NCBI GenBank assembly: GCA_963931865.1
Contig: OZ007510.1
Location: 10,861,404 to 10,925,403 of the forward strand
Direction of reading: 5' to 3'
Length of the DNA: 64,000 nt
Source of the DNA: Axinella damicornis
Lineage: Eukaryota; Porifera; Demospongiae; Axinellida; Axinellidae
The position numbers and the translations under genes are program-made. Shown one piece after another: positions 25,039 through 32,463 of the stretch (positions are counted from its first letter, which is position 1; each line of letters opens with the position of its first letter). The notes below the pieces were generated by a model. It did no database searches. It saw only the letters and a program-made list of their open reading frames with translations, and was not told the DNA's origin.

Positions 25039-27157
25039 ATCCTTGTCTTTAGGACAATGAATTGAAAGTATATTTGTTGGCACAGACACAGCTCATTGTC
25101 TCAAAACTATAACACACCTTGCATGAGCATGCATAGTATTATGTGTTATCCATACACTTAATTCATTCAGGGCAGTGGAAGAGTTCATTACATGCTTTCC
25201 CCAGCATGTAAACTTGAGGGACGATGAAGGCCTGACACCACTGCACGTGGCTGCAGTTGCCAACCATTGTGACATTGCCACTTACCTTGCTGAGCAGGTA
25301 TAGTTACAGGGCGTACATGAAGCAGTGGCTATGCTTGATTTGTTCGCGAAATGTATCACCATGCATGGATTCTCATTGGTCTTCATGCCTGTGTTAATAC
25401 CTCTCTCTGTTAATTCTAGAAATGCTGTGAGATAGATTCAAGGACCATGGCAAAGCAAACACCACTACATGTGGCAGCAATGAGAGGTAACTCGAAAATG
25501 ATGGAGTGCCTGGTGGGCTATGGGGCCAGCCTCAATGCTGCTGACTGCGATGAAGACACAGCATTACACCTTATCCTGAGCAAGAAGGAGGTAGATGCCC
25601 CATCCCCCGAAACCCCACAGCTAAAGAAGGTATTTTCAATGCATTCTTGAGTTCCCAGATATAGGCACGCAATGATTATGGCACCCACAGCTATAGTGTG
25701 AATATTTGCCAGAGTAACAGATCGTGCTACATCAGGGAGGTGGATTGATCATTTTACATTGCTTACAGGTCCAAGCAGCTCTTGATCAAGAGGACAGTGG
25801 CATTCATCCTTGTATTATTGTTGCGTGCTTCTTTGTGCAAGAAGGGGCTGACATTCATCTCACAAACAAGAACGGTCTTACCCCTTTGCAAGTCTGCTCC
25901 GAGTCACCAGAAATCATTGCTAAAGTATTAGAATTTGCTGAGAAACACACTGGGTTAGTTGTTTTCAAACATGCAGCAATACACTTTCAGCACGCACGAT
26001 CTTTTGGTCTGTATGTTGTGTTCTCCAGCTCAGGAACATTTCGTGGCAGTCTGCACTCTACTGCAACCAAATCTCCAACTCCAGGTCAACCTACTTGTAC
26101 TGACGGCACTGCTCAAGCTGTCCAAACTAAGCAAGTTGAGGTGATTAAAATTCAGTTTTTGCAAATTAATGTGATAACATATTTGTAAAATATGATTGCT
26201 ACATACTCCTGTAGCCTAAGGAGAAACAACCTACAAGTGTGGCTCCCAGCTCTGAAACCTACCCGACTGAAGTTTCACCGTCACTGACTGACTCTGCAAA
26301 TACTCATGCAGTGGCATCGGCAGTAAGACCCTCCCCAGTGAAGCAGGGGCAGCAAAATGGAAATGCAACTCAGACAGGTTAGAAAGTACAATCATAACTA
26401 TTAAGCAGCATACCTCCACTTTTTGGTGGGCAACATGCAGTGGTTAACTGTGCTGTGTGTCACTGTGCTGTGTATCAACTTGTTCAGATCAAGCAGCAGA
26501 GCTTTGTTTCCTGTGTGACACGCCCATCACAGTCAAGTTTCAACCGTGCCAGCACAGTGTTGTGTGCGAGGACTGTGCAAGGAGAGCATCAAAGTGCCCT
26601 CATTGTAAGGTATGCAAAGTTGACCGTTTCTGTTTGTGTTGTGTGGGGTGCATGCTTGACGTTCATCTAAGGCATGCAGCTGGGGTCATGGTAGTGATGC
26701 ACCGATAATCAGATCGGATATCAGTATCGGGACCTTCCTGGGGAGTATCGGTATCGGTAAATTAACTCGGCCGATAAATGGAGCATGCGTATCGCATAAC
26801 CCACATGCTAGCATTGTCAGTGCTGCAGTGATTGTTGTGAAGTATAGGATGATGAGTATAGGGAAGAAGTCGCTAATTTGGGAGTTTTTTCAGGATCCAG
26901 TTTGCAGTGCTTGTGGCCAAAAGATTTCACAAGGTGAGACAAACATGAGAATTCGAACCTACAGTATCAGATCAGTTATCGGTATCGGCTGATATCTGTT
27001 GGTACGTATACATCGGATTATCGGTGGCATATCGGTGCATCACTAGGTCATGGTAGTATATACCAGTATTGCCTTTCAACCGGAACTAATACGTTGTGGT
27101 TATAACAATGTTTTCTGTGTCCCGCAGACTCCAATCCAAGCTGTTATCAGACTGTAG
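5934..27157 (+). CDS. Mind-bomb-like E3 ubiquitin ligase, gene 1 (complete, 22 exons, 919 aa)
   Basis: Exons: 5934-6180, 7663-7834, 7977-8083, 8147-8205, 8342-8413, 8493-8559, 9645-9772, 10691-10795, 11182-11292, 22149-22284, 22892-23037, 24219-24326, 24410-24450, 24513-24672, 24821-24972, 25171-25297, 25420-25629, 25769-25953, 26029-26140, 26215-26377, 26488-26609, 27128-27157. All have AG/GT borders, and phases add up to one frame. Domains: MIB/HERC2 (about 5-80; [16 protein letters not shown]), ZZ zinc finger (about 88-135; CDGC, CARC, CTPC), second MIB/HERC2 (about 150-228), two SH3-like MIB repeats (242-401), ankyrin repeats (about 451-778; motifs [15 protein letters not shown]), Ser/Pro/Gln linker, one C3HC4 RING (870-910; CFLC, CQH, CPHC). 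Known mind bombs are about 1000 aa, often with more than one RING; this one has a single C-terminal RING. The family ubiquitinates Notch ligands at the membrane. An alternative in-frame ATG lies at 5856. Confidence 0.88.
6286..6363. mobile_element. Short foldback MITE, TAGCC family
   Basis: An old copy of the family whose ends read TAGCCTCGTTCCCAGGC. Here the left end is TAGCCCCATTCCCAGGCC and the right end is its near reverse complement. The flanking 9-mers match only partly (C-rich), so the target duplication is decayed. It lies in intron 1 of gene 1. Confidence 0.65.
6391..6683. mobile_element. MITE with 9-bp target duplication (GGTTGTAAC)
   Basis: Inverted ends are built from CAGTCTC/GAGACT and CCAGACTC/GAGTCTGG blocks. 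Identical 9-bp flanks GGTTGTAAC lie at 6382-6390 and 6684-6692. A 9-bp duplication suggests Mutator-type transposition. It has no coding capacity and lies within intron 1 of gene 1. Confidence 0.7.
7018..7474. mobile_element. Non-autonomous element, 5-bp target duplication (GCCAC)
   Basis: Left end CAGTAGCGGATCCAGA. The right end is its imperfect complement (TCTAGATCCGCCACTG). Both are flanked by GCCAC (7013-7017 and 7475-7479). An AACCCCCCTTTCAAAA-type segment recurs inside near both ends. The ends resemble hAT5-like elements (CAGGGGCGGATC type). It lies in intron 1 of gene 1, just before the ZZ exon. Confidence 0.7.
8813..8996. repeat. 38-bp tandem repeat, five copies
   Basis: The unit starts GTGCACCACCTTACTCACGG and ends with CAGAGTAAGGACTAAC. 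Copies are almost identical. Each unit carries a CCTTACTC/GAGTAAGG inverted pair that could form a small hairpin. It sits inside intron 6 of gene 1. Confidence 0.85.
9793..9909. mobile_element. 117-bp MITE with 10-bp target duplication
   Basis: The ends TAGTCTAGCGGGCTAGCCC and GGGCTAGCTTGTTAGACTA are inverted. They are flanked by GGCTGTACAG on both sides (9783-9792 and 9910-9919). It inserted 20 bp after the splice donor of exon 7 of gene 1. Probably a Mutator-like derivative, judging from the long duplication. Confidence 0.75.
10168..10201. repeat. Dispersed repeat block, inverted copy at 11837-11868
   Basis: The segment containing GGAAGCAGCTGTCGGGGAAG recurs in inverse orientation near 11837-11868. 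A related version lies near 17020-17045, next to the satellite. It marks remnants of a dispersed element family that flanks the satellite arrays. Confidence 0.5.
10984..11068. mobile_element. 85-bp TAGCC-family MITE
   Basis: Clean inverted ends (TAGCCTCGTTCCCAGGCTCC and complement). The flanking 9-mers GGAAACCTG and GGAAGCCTG (10975-10983, 11069-11077) match at eight of nine positions. It lies in intron 8 of gene 1. Confidence 0.8.
11330..11561. mobile_element. 232-bp TAGCC-family MITE with perfect 9-bp duplication
   Basis: Long inverted arms (about 80 bp) start TAGCCTCATTCCCAGGCC. The identical flanks CCAAATGTC lie at 11321-11329 and 11562-11570. It is just after the donor of exon 9, at the start of the 10.9-kb intron. 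Confidence 0.88.
11571..12272. other. Intronic stretch without recognisable gene
   Basis: Start of the long ninth intron of gene 1. It holds the inverted dispersed block at 11837-11868 and an isolated satellite-like fragment (GTTCGCGAACTCTGAATGG near 11930-11950). Nothing coding was recognised. Confidence 0.5.
12273..12980. mobile_element. 708-bp non-autonomous element, 5-bp target duplication (GGTCT)
   Basis: Left end CAGGGGCGGATGCAGGA. The right end is the complement of CAGGGGCGGATCCAGG. GGTCT flanks both sides (12268-12272, 12981-12985). Same end type and duplication length as the element at 7018-7474; compatible with a hAT5-like family. No transposase was recognised. Confidence 0.7.
13060..13380. 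repeat. 30-bp satellite array A, left part
   Basis: Tandem copies of a 30-bp monomer, consensus TCGGTCTGCGAACGTTCGCG plus AACTCTGTGT, with the perfect 12-bp palindrome GCGAACGTTCGC at its centre. Because 30 is a multiple of three, frames stay open on both strands and give false repetitive proteins (FANS/LRT and [10 protein letters not shown] periods). The array is interrupted by the hAT element at 13381. Confidence 0.92.
13381..15623 (-). mobile_element. 2243-bp hAT transposon inserted in the satellite
   Basis: Perfect 20-bp terminal inverted repeats (TAGGCCTGTCCACATTATTC and complement) bound the element. The 8-bp target duplication CTCTGAAT lies at 13373-13380 and 15624-15631; 8 bp is diagnostic for hAT. 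The target is the satellite monomer itself. It encodes a nearly full transposase on the minus strand. Confidence 0.95.
13533..15456 (-). CDS. hAT-family transposase, one frameshift
   Basis: The N-terminal part runs from an ATG at 15456. It is Ser/Thr/Glu-rich, has the motif [10 protein letters not shown] and ends in a BED-like zinc finger (CSAC then H-x4-H spacing near IKLHIDSQK). A small frameshift near 15098-15101 separates it from the main 585-codon frame. That frame carries the DDE-type core: [11 protein letters not shown], then DRASVNSVA, then RWWSRWEVM. It ends in the hAT C-terminal dimerisation region ([27 protein letters not shown]). Stop at 13533. The frameshift is one indel: a recent mutation, a tiny intron or a sequencing error. 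The terminal repeats are perfect, so the copy is young. The enzyme would excise and insert elements with TAGGCC-type ends. Confidence 0.85.
15632..16930. repeat. 30-bp satellite array A, right part
   Basis: Continuation of the same array after the hAT insertion. Monomers become more diverged and change length after about 16700, and the array fades out near 16930. Half-monomers lacking one side of the palindrome (GGTCTGCGAACGCGAACTCT type) are interspersed. Long frames on both strands are repeat shadows. Confidence 0.92.
16931..17455. other. Intronic stretch without recognisable gene
   Basis: Transition from satellite to the kinase-like gene. It holds a copy of the dispersed block also seen at 11837 (CAACAGCTGCTTCCCAT near 17029) and a short tandem CACAATTCCAGA motif (17210-17275). 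No coding evidence. Confidence 0.45.
17456..18346 (-). pseudogene. Protein-kinase-like gene, probably damaged
   Basis: Minus strand within the gene 1 intron. Exon 17957-18070 (38 codons, phase 0 both sides) encodes a helix ending ALAFLH and a catalytic loop [10 protein letters not shown]. Exon from 17768 down encodes LADFDLARA, the activation segment with [11 protein letters not shown], and [10 protein letters not shown]. An upstream exon ending at 18135 (GTGAGA donor) carries [19 protein letters not shown] and looks like the end of the N-lobe. Oddities: HRD is HLD and DFG is DFD. After VDYLGG a one-base loss in a G run is needed to reach a frame reading [10 protein letters not shown], which then meets an in-frame TAG before [15 protein letters not shown]. 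No Gly-rich loop or VAIK lysine was found. It may be a pseudokinase, a pseudogene, or carry sequencing errors in the G run. Confidence 0.6.
18482..18909 (-). CDS. Candidate small coiled-coil protein, two exons
   Basis: A possible first exon starts at the ATG at 18909 with the basic stretch [20 protein letters not shown] plausible donor (TGTG then GTAAGC) lies near 18711. A second exon after CACATCAG (near 18545) reads [19 protein letters not shown] then stop, and the phases match (phase 1). The product would be about 85 residues, charged and helical. It might be a separate gene or the 5' part of the kinase-like gene just downstream. No family was recognised. Confidence 0.3.
19019..19800 (-). 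CDS. Unrecognised multi-exon gene fragments
   Basis: Consistent exon-like pieces on the minus strand. One is near 19719-19800 ([18 protein letters not shown], ending at a GTGAGT donor). A second is around 19384-19570 ([15 protein letters not shown] then [20 protein letters not shown]). A third ends at 19167 ([15 protein letters not shown] donor). The terminal exon 19019-19099 reads [20 protein letters not shown] then IPGTDM and stop. The last two join in frame. I could not link all pieces with matching phases and do not recognise the protein. A possible first exon starting [16 protein letters not shown] lies near 20440 with a GTACGT donor; if real, the intron would contain the 118-bp inverted repeat. 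Confidence 0.35.
19948..20206. repeat. Perfect inverted repeat, 118-bp arms
   Basis: 19948-20065 and 20089-20206 are exact reverse complements over 118 bp, separated by 23 bp. The outer ends read CTAGAAACAAAAAATTTTCT. Transcribed from either strand it would give a very stable hairpin. Perfect arm identity indicates recent origin, gene conversion or an assembly artefact. No target duplication or known transposon end was recognised. Confidence 0.9.
20476..21030 (+). CDS. Candidate RING-CH-like membrane protein (low confidence)
   Basis: The first open stretch (20476-20757) contains CPKC, then [14 protein letters not shown], then QKCRSC. This spacing resembles the RING-CH (MARCH) pattern C-x2-C...C-x-C...H...C-x2-C, although the Cys normally two or three residues after the His is absent. 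A GTGAGT donor follows at 20754. The second open stretch (20794-21030) begins with a Lys/Glu tract from a GAA microsatellite and ends in one strong hydrophobic segment ([20 protein letters not shown]). The two stretches could be exons of one protein, as MARCH ligases have RING-CH followed by membrane helices. I could not find an acceptor with the right phase. Confidence 0.3.
21240..21985. repeat. 30-bp satellite array B
   Basis: Second array of the monomer found at 13060-16930 (GAACTCTGTGTTCGGTCTGC core with palindrome GCGAACGTTCGC), more diverged on average. It ends with the same variant order as array A (GGGAGGTCTGCGAACGCAGC, then CACGAACCCAGC, then TTCACAAAGTTCGTG). The shared terminus suggests that a whole array was copied, not two independent expansions. 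Confidence 0.9.
23041..24218. other. Intron 11 of gene 1, no recognised element
   Basis: An 1.18-kb intron. Two similar ATG-containing blocks (near 23509 and 23686, each followed by a CACCAAGGTGAG or CAGCACGGTGAG motif) look like a duplicated segment, possibly from a degraded transposon. No terminal repeats were identified. Confidence 0.4.
24999..25036. repeat. (GA)n microsatellite
   Basis: About 18 GA repeats in the intron after exon 15 of gene 1. Confidence 0.95.
26692..27045. mobile_element. 354-bp hAT deletion derivative with BED-finger remnant
   Basis: Inverted ends TAGTGATGCACCGATA and complement. The 8-bp target duplication GGTCATGG lies at 26684-26691 and 27046-27053. The interior retains a short plus-strand coding piece (about 26849-26938) reading KKSLIWEFF then [10 protein letters not shown]. 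This is the W...F and C-x2-C part of a BED zinc finger as found at the N terminus of hAT transposases. The element sits in the last intron of gene 1, between the RING exon and the nine-residue terminal exon. Confidence 0.88.
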
Positions 27158-27479
27158 TGATTATATGTGGAGACAATGTTTTGGTCCACAAACTTTGAAT
27201 TCATAGTTCAAGGATTCCTTAATCACTTGCACTTCCTTTTGCATTTGTTTTCCAGGTTAACAATTATTGTAAATACTCAGATATTGCAGGTACACTTGGA
27301 TACTCTGATATTTGGCATAATATTATGACATTGTATAATTTATGCTCGGGAGTTGAGGCAATGGAATTAACACTTATAGTTACGTTCAATGAAGCTACTT
27401 TTGCGTTTCTGTCTTACCTAATTAAGCTCATGAAAATGCTGTCATTAAAATATGTGGGCGGAGGCTGCTGGCTGGGGTG
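27158..27479. other. 3' flank of gene 1
   Basis: AT-rich sequence after the stop codon at 27157. It probably includes the 3' UTR; no clear AATAAA signal is claimed. It ends where the tandem segmental duplication begins. Confidence 0.4.
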
Positions 27480-28184
27480 ATATGATCAGAGACCTCTTCG
27501 AATCTGCGCTACTGCAAACGGTCAGGAGTTGATGACTACCCCTCAGCAGAACCGCCAGCCTGGGAGAGAGGCAGATCAGAGCGGTCAATGTGGTTCACAC
27601 CAACTAAGCATTCAATTGGTGGCTAATATGCTAGATGTCTTGAACTAGGAGAGCTAGGAGTGAGATACGAAGCTGGGATTAGCACACTTGTGATCAGCAT
27701 GAATGGAGCATTCCAATGATGTCCATTTTGCTGTAGGTTGAATTTATCACAAAAATCCATGGATTATATATAGCCTTTGGCCGACCTTGATTTTTAACAA
27801 AAATGTGACTGAGATTTTAAGGACATCATTGGAAAGCTCTTTTATGTTGACCACAATGGCACAATCCTCAGCTTCAAATTTCATTCACATACCGAGTGCA
27901 ACGTTCTCTTCTAAGTCTATTCCCAGTGACCAATTGTGGTTCATTGGCCCATTGTTGGCAGTGCACTTCTGCTTTACAAGCAGGGTGGACATGGGATTGC
28001 ACTTTTAGTGCTTCTTAGAGCCCTTACAAGACCACTTGGAAATGATTGCATTGCTAATTGGTCCAGGGCAAGCCTGAGGCCATTGACACTGCCCAAGTGT
28101 TCCAAGGGGTAAAGTGTGACTGGGGAGGGAGGGGTCTAGACAATACCGGATAGCTATGACAAACATTGTATAAGGGCTTCAACC

Positions 28185-28568
28185 TAGACTCGTACCCAGG
28201 CCCACATGCGGAATGCGGATGAGGGCCTGGTGACACTGCAAATTCCCATACGTGCACAGTCAGCATAACTGCATTAGCGATCAACTTGGATGCATTCGTG
28301 AAAGGTAGCTGTTGGTGATGGCTAAGTAGAACGTCCTTGCCAAGGAGCGACCAGAGGTGAGTCTTGAAGGCTAGAACAGCAGTTTTATCAAACAGCTATA
28401 TACACTTTCACAGGATAAAGAATGTAATTACTACGCAATAATTGGCAATGGACGAACATGATTCGCCTACCCGAAATCAAGACTGCTGAGCTCAGCACAT
28501 ATGGGAATTTTGCCAAGTGTCACCAGGCCCACTTCTGTGTTTCATGTGTGGGCCTGGGAATGAGGCTA
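28185..28568. mobile_element. 384-bp TAGCC-family MITE, unit 1 only
   Basis: Left end TAGACTCGTACCCAGGCCC; right end complementary to TAGCCTCATTCCCAGGCCC. Perfect 9-bp flanks GCTTCAACC lie at 28176-28184 and 28569-28577. Unit 2 has the uninterrupted site (GGCCTCAACCTACC near 35944), so insertion post-dates the duplication or was precisely lost in unit 2. Confidence 0.88.
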
Positions 28569-28723
28569 GCTTCAACCTACCACCATGTGTAAGCCTGTCA
28601 ACATCACCTAATGAATTATTCATGATTGGTCTTACCAGTTTCCAGTCCAGTATGTCCACCCACTCATCAGCTTCTGACTCACTGCTGGCAAACATGAAGA
28701 ATGTACGATAGGACGTTATCAGT

Positions 28724-28950
28724 CTGGGGAGGGAGGGAGGGAGAGAGGGAGGGAGGGAGGAGAGGGAGGGAGGGAGGGAGGGGAGGGAGGGAGGGAGGGA
28801 GGGAGGGAGGGAGGGAGGGAGGGAGGGAGGGAGGGAGAGAGGGAGGGAGGGAGGGAGGGAAAGGGAGTGGGGGTAGGAGGGAGAGAAGGAAGGAGAGGGG
28901 AAGGAGAGGGAGGGCAGAGAGGGGAGGGGAAGAGAAAAGGAAGGAGGGAG
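28724..28950. repeat. (GGGA)n tract abutting a splice acceptor
   Basis: Long GGGA/AGGG array, pyrimidine-rich on the gene strand, lying directly upstream of the acceptor of DAPP1-like exon F. It is probably length-polymorphic and hard to assemble. Confidence 0.95.
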
Positions 28951-29336
28951 AGACAGGGACACAATGGCACAATAAGATTAAGACGTCATTGTATCCCAGG
29001 GTTATGTTTCGGGGAATGGGTATTATGGGAGCATGTCCACTTAGGGGTATCACAAATTAATCTGATCAGCTTTCAGAACATATTAAAGCTTGAAATCTGA
29101 AGTGGGGAGGGTATGGTTCCAGGAAGTATAAAGCCCCTTCCTCACTCCAAACTGATGCATGTACATCACACCCTCCCTGCACACCTGAAGCAGAATGGCT
29201 TCCCAGCTGTCTCGTCCCTCTCCACTGAAGTAGCATCTTCCAGTTTTATTATTCTCAGAGGCTCAACCTCACCTCTGGCATTGTAGTACTTCAGTTCATT
29301 ACGATACAGAACAAACCATCTCCGTTTCCAGTTCTA

Positions 29337-29515
29337 GGGAGGAGGGGGGAGGAGGAGGAAGAGGAGGAGGAGGAGGAGGGGGAGGAGGAGGAGGAGGAGG
29401 AGGAGGAGGAGGAGGAGGAGGAGGGGGAGGAGGAGGAGGAGGAGGAGGAGGAGGAGGAGGAGGAGGAGGAGGAGGAGGAGGGGGAGGGGGAGAGGAGGGG
29501 AGAGAGGAGGGGAAG
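29337..29515. repeat. (GGA)n tract abutting a splice acceptor
   Basis: GGA trinucleotide array (TCC on the gene strand) immediately upstream of the acceptor of DAPP1-like exon E. Open frames of Ser or Glu/Gly runs across it are shadows. Confidence 0.95.
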
Positions 29516-29764
29516 AAGATTTCGAAGTTGTCTTTGTAGACAGGGCAGCAAATAAATGTGGAGAAGCACTACCAAGTGAAGGTTAGGCTCTGTTAGTATG
29601 AGAGCAACTACCTTTCTATGGAAGCCCAGCTTGGTTAAGTAGCTCTCCTTGGAGTTGATCTGAAGGTGAAAATGAAAGCAGGAAATACCAACTCATGTTC
29701 ACAGTGTAATCAGAATGGTAGAATGAATCTGTGATAGTGTAACCAGCACCTCAACCTTGGAGAG

Positions 29765-30135
29765 TAAGCCTCGTCCCCAGGCCCTACCCAGCTTTTCGTT
29801 GCTTGCAGTACGCCAAAACGGGGGAGGGTTTGGTATCTTTCCTCACGTGTCACATCAGGATGATAGAAAGGTTTGATTGGATGTGGGCTCAGAACAGCAA
29901 GAATAACTAAGGTACGAAGTACATGTAACTTACCACACGTACGTAGCTAGCGGGGGGCGACTGTCATACACATGCGTTTGAACATGTACATGTAGTTGGT
30001 TGAGCAGTACGTGAAACTTCACTTTTCACTCTGAAAAGGTTTGCCATTTGTCGATTACATCATGCTCACGTGAGGAAAGATACCAGGCCCTATCCTGCTT
30101 TTCCACACTGCAAGCGATGAAAGCTGCTGGGAACG
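29765..30135. mobile_element. Diverged TAGCC-type foldback element
   Basis: The left part AAGCCTCGTCCCCAGGCCCT and the right part near 30081-30135 (ACCAGGCCCTATCCTGCTTT then GCTGGGAACGG) are inverted relative to each other. A GGTATCTTTCCTCACGTG block near 29830 pairs with CACGTGAGGAAAGATACC near 30070. An orthologous copy lies at about 37109-37490 in unit 2, so this insertion predates the duplication. Confidence 0.6.
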
Positions 30136-30345
30136 GTTACTGTACAGCCCAGTTCCGCATCTACAGGCAGTGCTAATAGGTCACATGACATGCATAAGTG
30201 ATACAACGTACTGACAGATCCGGTGCAGAGTTTCCCGTCCTCCGCATACTTGGAGTGCTGTCCTGATGTACGATAGTCTTGTCATAGATCGCCGGCTCTG
30301 AGATACTACAGGGATACTGGTGGCTGAGTTGGACCAGCATACCTG

Positions 30346-30455
30346 TGGGAGGGAGGGAGGGAGGGAGGGAGGGAGGGAGGGAGGGAGGGAGGGAGGGAGG
30401 GAGGGAGGGAGGGAGGGAGGGAGGGAGGGAGGGAGGGAGGGAGGGGGGGAGGGAA

Positions 30456-30489
<34 letters not shown>

Positions 30490-30490
30490 A
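30346..30490. repeat. (GGGA)n plus poly-G tract abutting a splice acceptor
   Basis: About 28 GGGA units followed by about 28 G, directly upstream (gene strand) of the acceptor of DAPP1-like exon C. G-rich strand with strong G-quadruplex potential. Confidence 0.95.
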
Positions 30491-30734
30491 TGGGGGGAGG
30501 AATGGGAGGGAGGGGGGCAGCTACATGTATGCTTCTTCCATGTTGATGTAGTGCCATGTTTGCAATGCGTTCCCATACCCGCAAAGAGTTCCCATACCCG
30601 AGTCTCCACAGATGATCGGCTGGTTGTCAAAGTGTTCCATGAGAGTATCAGCATCCGGAAACTTCCCAAGACCAAAACAGAAGTGGCGTCCATCCCAGAT
30701 GACACGATAGTGCTTCACAGAGTTCTTACATCTG

Positions 30735-30895
30735 TAGGTAGGAGGGAAGGAGAGGTGGGAGGGAGAGGTGGGGGAAGGTGGGAGGAAGAGGTGGGGTAAG
30801 GTGGAGGGAGAAGGGGTAGGAAGGGGGACAAGAGGAGGAGGCAGCAGAGAGAGAATGGGGAGGAGATAGAAGGGAGAGGGAGAGGAGGATAAGAT
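30735..30895. repeat. Purine-rich degenerate repeat upstream of SH2 exon B
   Basis: GGGA/GGTGGGAGG-type degenerate purine array, pyrimidine-rich on the gene strand, directly upstream of the acceptor of exon B. A CACAGAGAATGTCAGGGGGT-type 50-60-bp tandem repeat follows to about 31145. Confidence 0.85.
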
Positions 30896-31257
30896 GAGAA
30901 TCAAACTAAGAGACCGTTGGGGTATACAGATGGGGTACCTCACAGTGCAGTGAGTCAGCTGATCACATGAACTACACACCTCACAGTGTCAGGAGGTCAG
31001 CTGATCACACGACCTACCTCACAGAGAATGTCAGGGGGTCAGCTGATCACATGGCACACCTCACAGAGAATGTCAGGGGGTTGCATTGGTTAAGCTGACT
31101 GTCACATGACTGATCACATGACTTACCTCACAGAGAGTGTCAGTGAGTCAGTGTTGGTCAAGCTACTGTATCTCGCAGGAGGTAGGTTCCATCAGAGATC
31201 TCTCTGGACATGAGCATGCTCTCTGCGATGCGTCGTGATATGCCAGGATGGTACCAC

Positions 31258-31364
31258 CTGTGTGTGTGTGTGGGTGTGTGTGGGTGTGCATGTGTGTGTG
31301 TGTGTAGGTGATAGGTGGAACATTGTGTGTTTGTGAGATGCACGTTAGGGTACATGTATGACGA

Positions 31365-31397
<33 letters not shown>

Positions 31398-31475
31398 GGT
31401 GTGCGCGTGTGTATGTGTGCGTGTGTGTAGGTGTGTGTTGGTGTGTGCGTGTATGTGTGTGTGTGTGTGTACCCA
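31258..31475. repeat. (GT)n arrays upstream of SH2 exon A
   Basis: Two (GT)n blocks separated by a unique spacer. The first abuts the acceptor of exon A, so the gene strand reads (CA)n ending in CAG. Confidence 0.93.
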
Positions 31476-32028
31476 TGTGCAGATGGTGAGCTCCCGTTTC
31501 GTGTGTACAATGCAAACACTCTGGCCTCCAGACCTCGACAGATATAACAAACAAGGGCTTAGAGATTCTTGATTGTCCACCATCTGTCTACCAGACATCA
31601 CCGCACGTGACCATGCAGATCTCCCAGGCCTTCGAATTCCCCCTCTACATGTATCTGCATACTGCAAGCGATCAAAGACTGTTGGTGGGAACTGCCTAGG
31701 AACGAGGCTACGTGCACAAAAACAAACAATATGACAACAGGCAGGAGTGGAATGTCTCTTTGCCATGTGTCGCATTGTTTTATGCAAGCTGAGTGCGTCA
31801 AGAATACTGAGTTTTACAGAGGTATGCAAGCTGAGTGCATCAAGAATACCGAGTTTTACAGAGGTATGCAAGCTGAGTGCATCAAGAATACTGAGTTTTA
31901 CACCACTGAGGTAAACCTTTGATGGTGCCAGTGTGAAGTGTCGGCTCGTCAATCCATGATCCATGCAACAGTGTACGTAGCTACAAAGTCCCCAATGCTG
32001 GTGAGGGATAGGACTTCAAGGGGTGGTG

Positions 32029-32074
32029 TAGCCTCGGTCCCAGGCTCTCTCCTCAGAGCCTAGGAACGGGGCTA
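32029..32074. mobile_element. 46-bp TAGCC-family MITE
   Basis: Minimal foldback with ends TAGCCTCGGTCCCAGGCTCT and near complement, flanked by the perfect 9-bp repeat GGGGTGGTG (32020-32028, 32075-32083). The same insertion is in unit 2 (39910-39955), so it predates the duplication. Confidence 0.82.
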
Positions 32075-32463
32075 GGGGTGGTGGTGGCGATGATGGTGGG
32101 CGGGAAGTAAATGACCCCACACCTTCTAGCTATGTTATGACCACACTGACTACTGGGCATCCACCACATTAATGTGTAAACCTCAAGTAGTGGGTAGAAT
32201 ACCTCCAAAAGCTTACTATGCTATGCATGACTTCAAATAATCTACTACACTCTAGTCTATTTGCAACAGTTCTACACGTAATGGCGGAATACTGACCTCA
32301 CCCTCATTCCAAAGCTTCAGAAGGATCGAGCATGCCAATTTCACAGAATAGCCTGTCGCCTTTTCACTACAGCAAGTCCGCTACCACAGTACGCAACCCG
32401 TTTACTTGACTGCAGCCGTGACCTTTGAACCGCGGAGGCGCGCGCAACCGGAAGCGGGTTTAA

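Larger units (their letters stand above)
28636..31257 (-). pseudogene. DAPP1-like SH2-PH adaptor, copy 1 (SH2 exon disrupted)
   Basis: Minus-strand exons: A 31127-31257 (SH2 start, WYHPGISRRIAESML, YLLRD), B 30598-30731 (NSVKHYRVIWDGRHFCFG, MEHFDNQPI), C 30212-30342 (MLVQLSHQYP, SEPAIYDKTIVHQ), D 29612-29659 (KESYLTKLGFHRK), E 29185-29333 (NWKRRWFVLYRNELKYYNAR), F 28636-28723 (SYRTFFMFASSESEADEWVD, ILDWKL). Phases of B to F agree. The order SH2 then C-terminal PH, with motifs HYxV, NQP, EGYLTK-like, RWFxLxRNELKYY and EADEW, matches DAPP1/Bam32. That family's adaptors bind phosphotyrosine and PI(3,4,5)P3/PI(3,4)P2 at the membrane. Lesion: five extra bases after YLLRD in exon A break the frame, whereas the exon end still reads LTLSV. 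Exon B is followed by a 19-bp duplication in the intron. First and last exons were not identified. Confidence 0.82.

Noticed and set aside
28701..29060. Gly/Glu/Arg- or Pro/Leu/Ser-rich frames over GGGA arrays (also 30181-30799, 36092-36431, 37524-37943)
   Set aside because: Low-complexity translation of microsatellites; the genuine exons are the short flanking SH2 and PH pieces.
31163..31964. His/Thr-rich frames over (GT)n arrays
   Set aside because: Simple-repeat translation. Only the SH2 exon at 31127-31257 is supported inside it.
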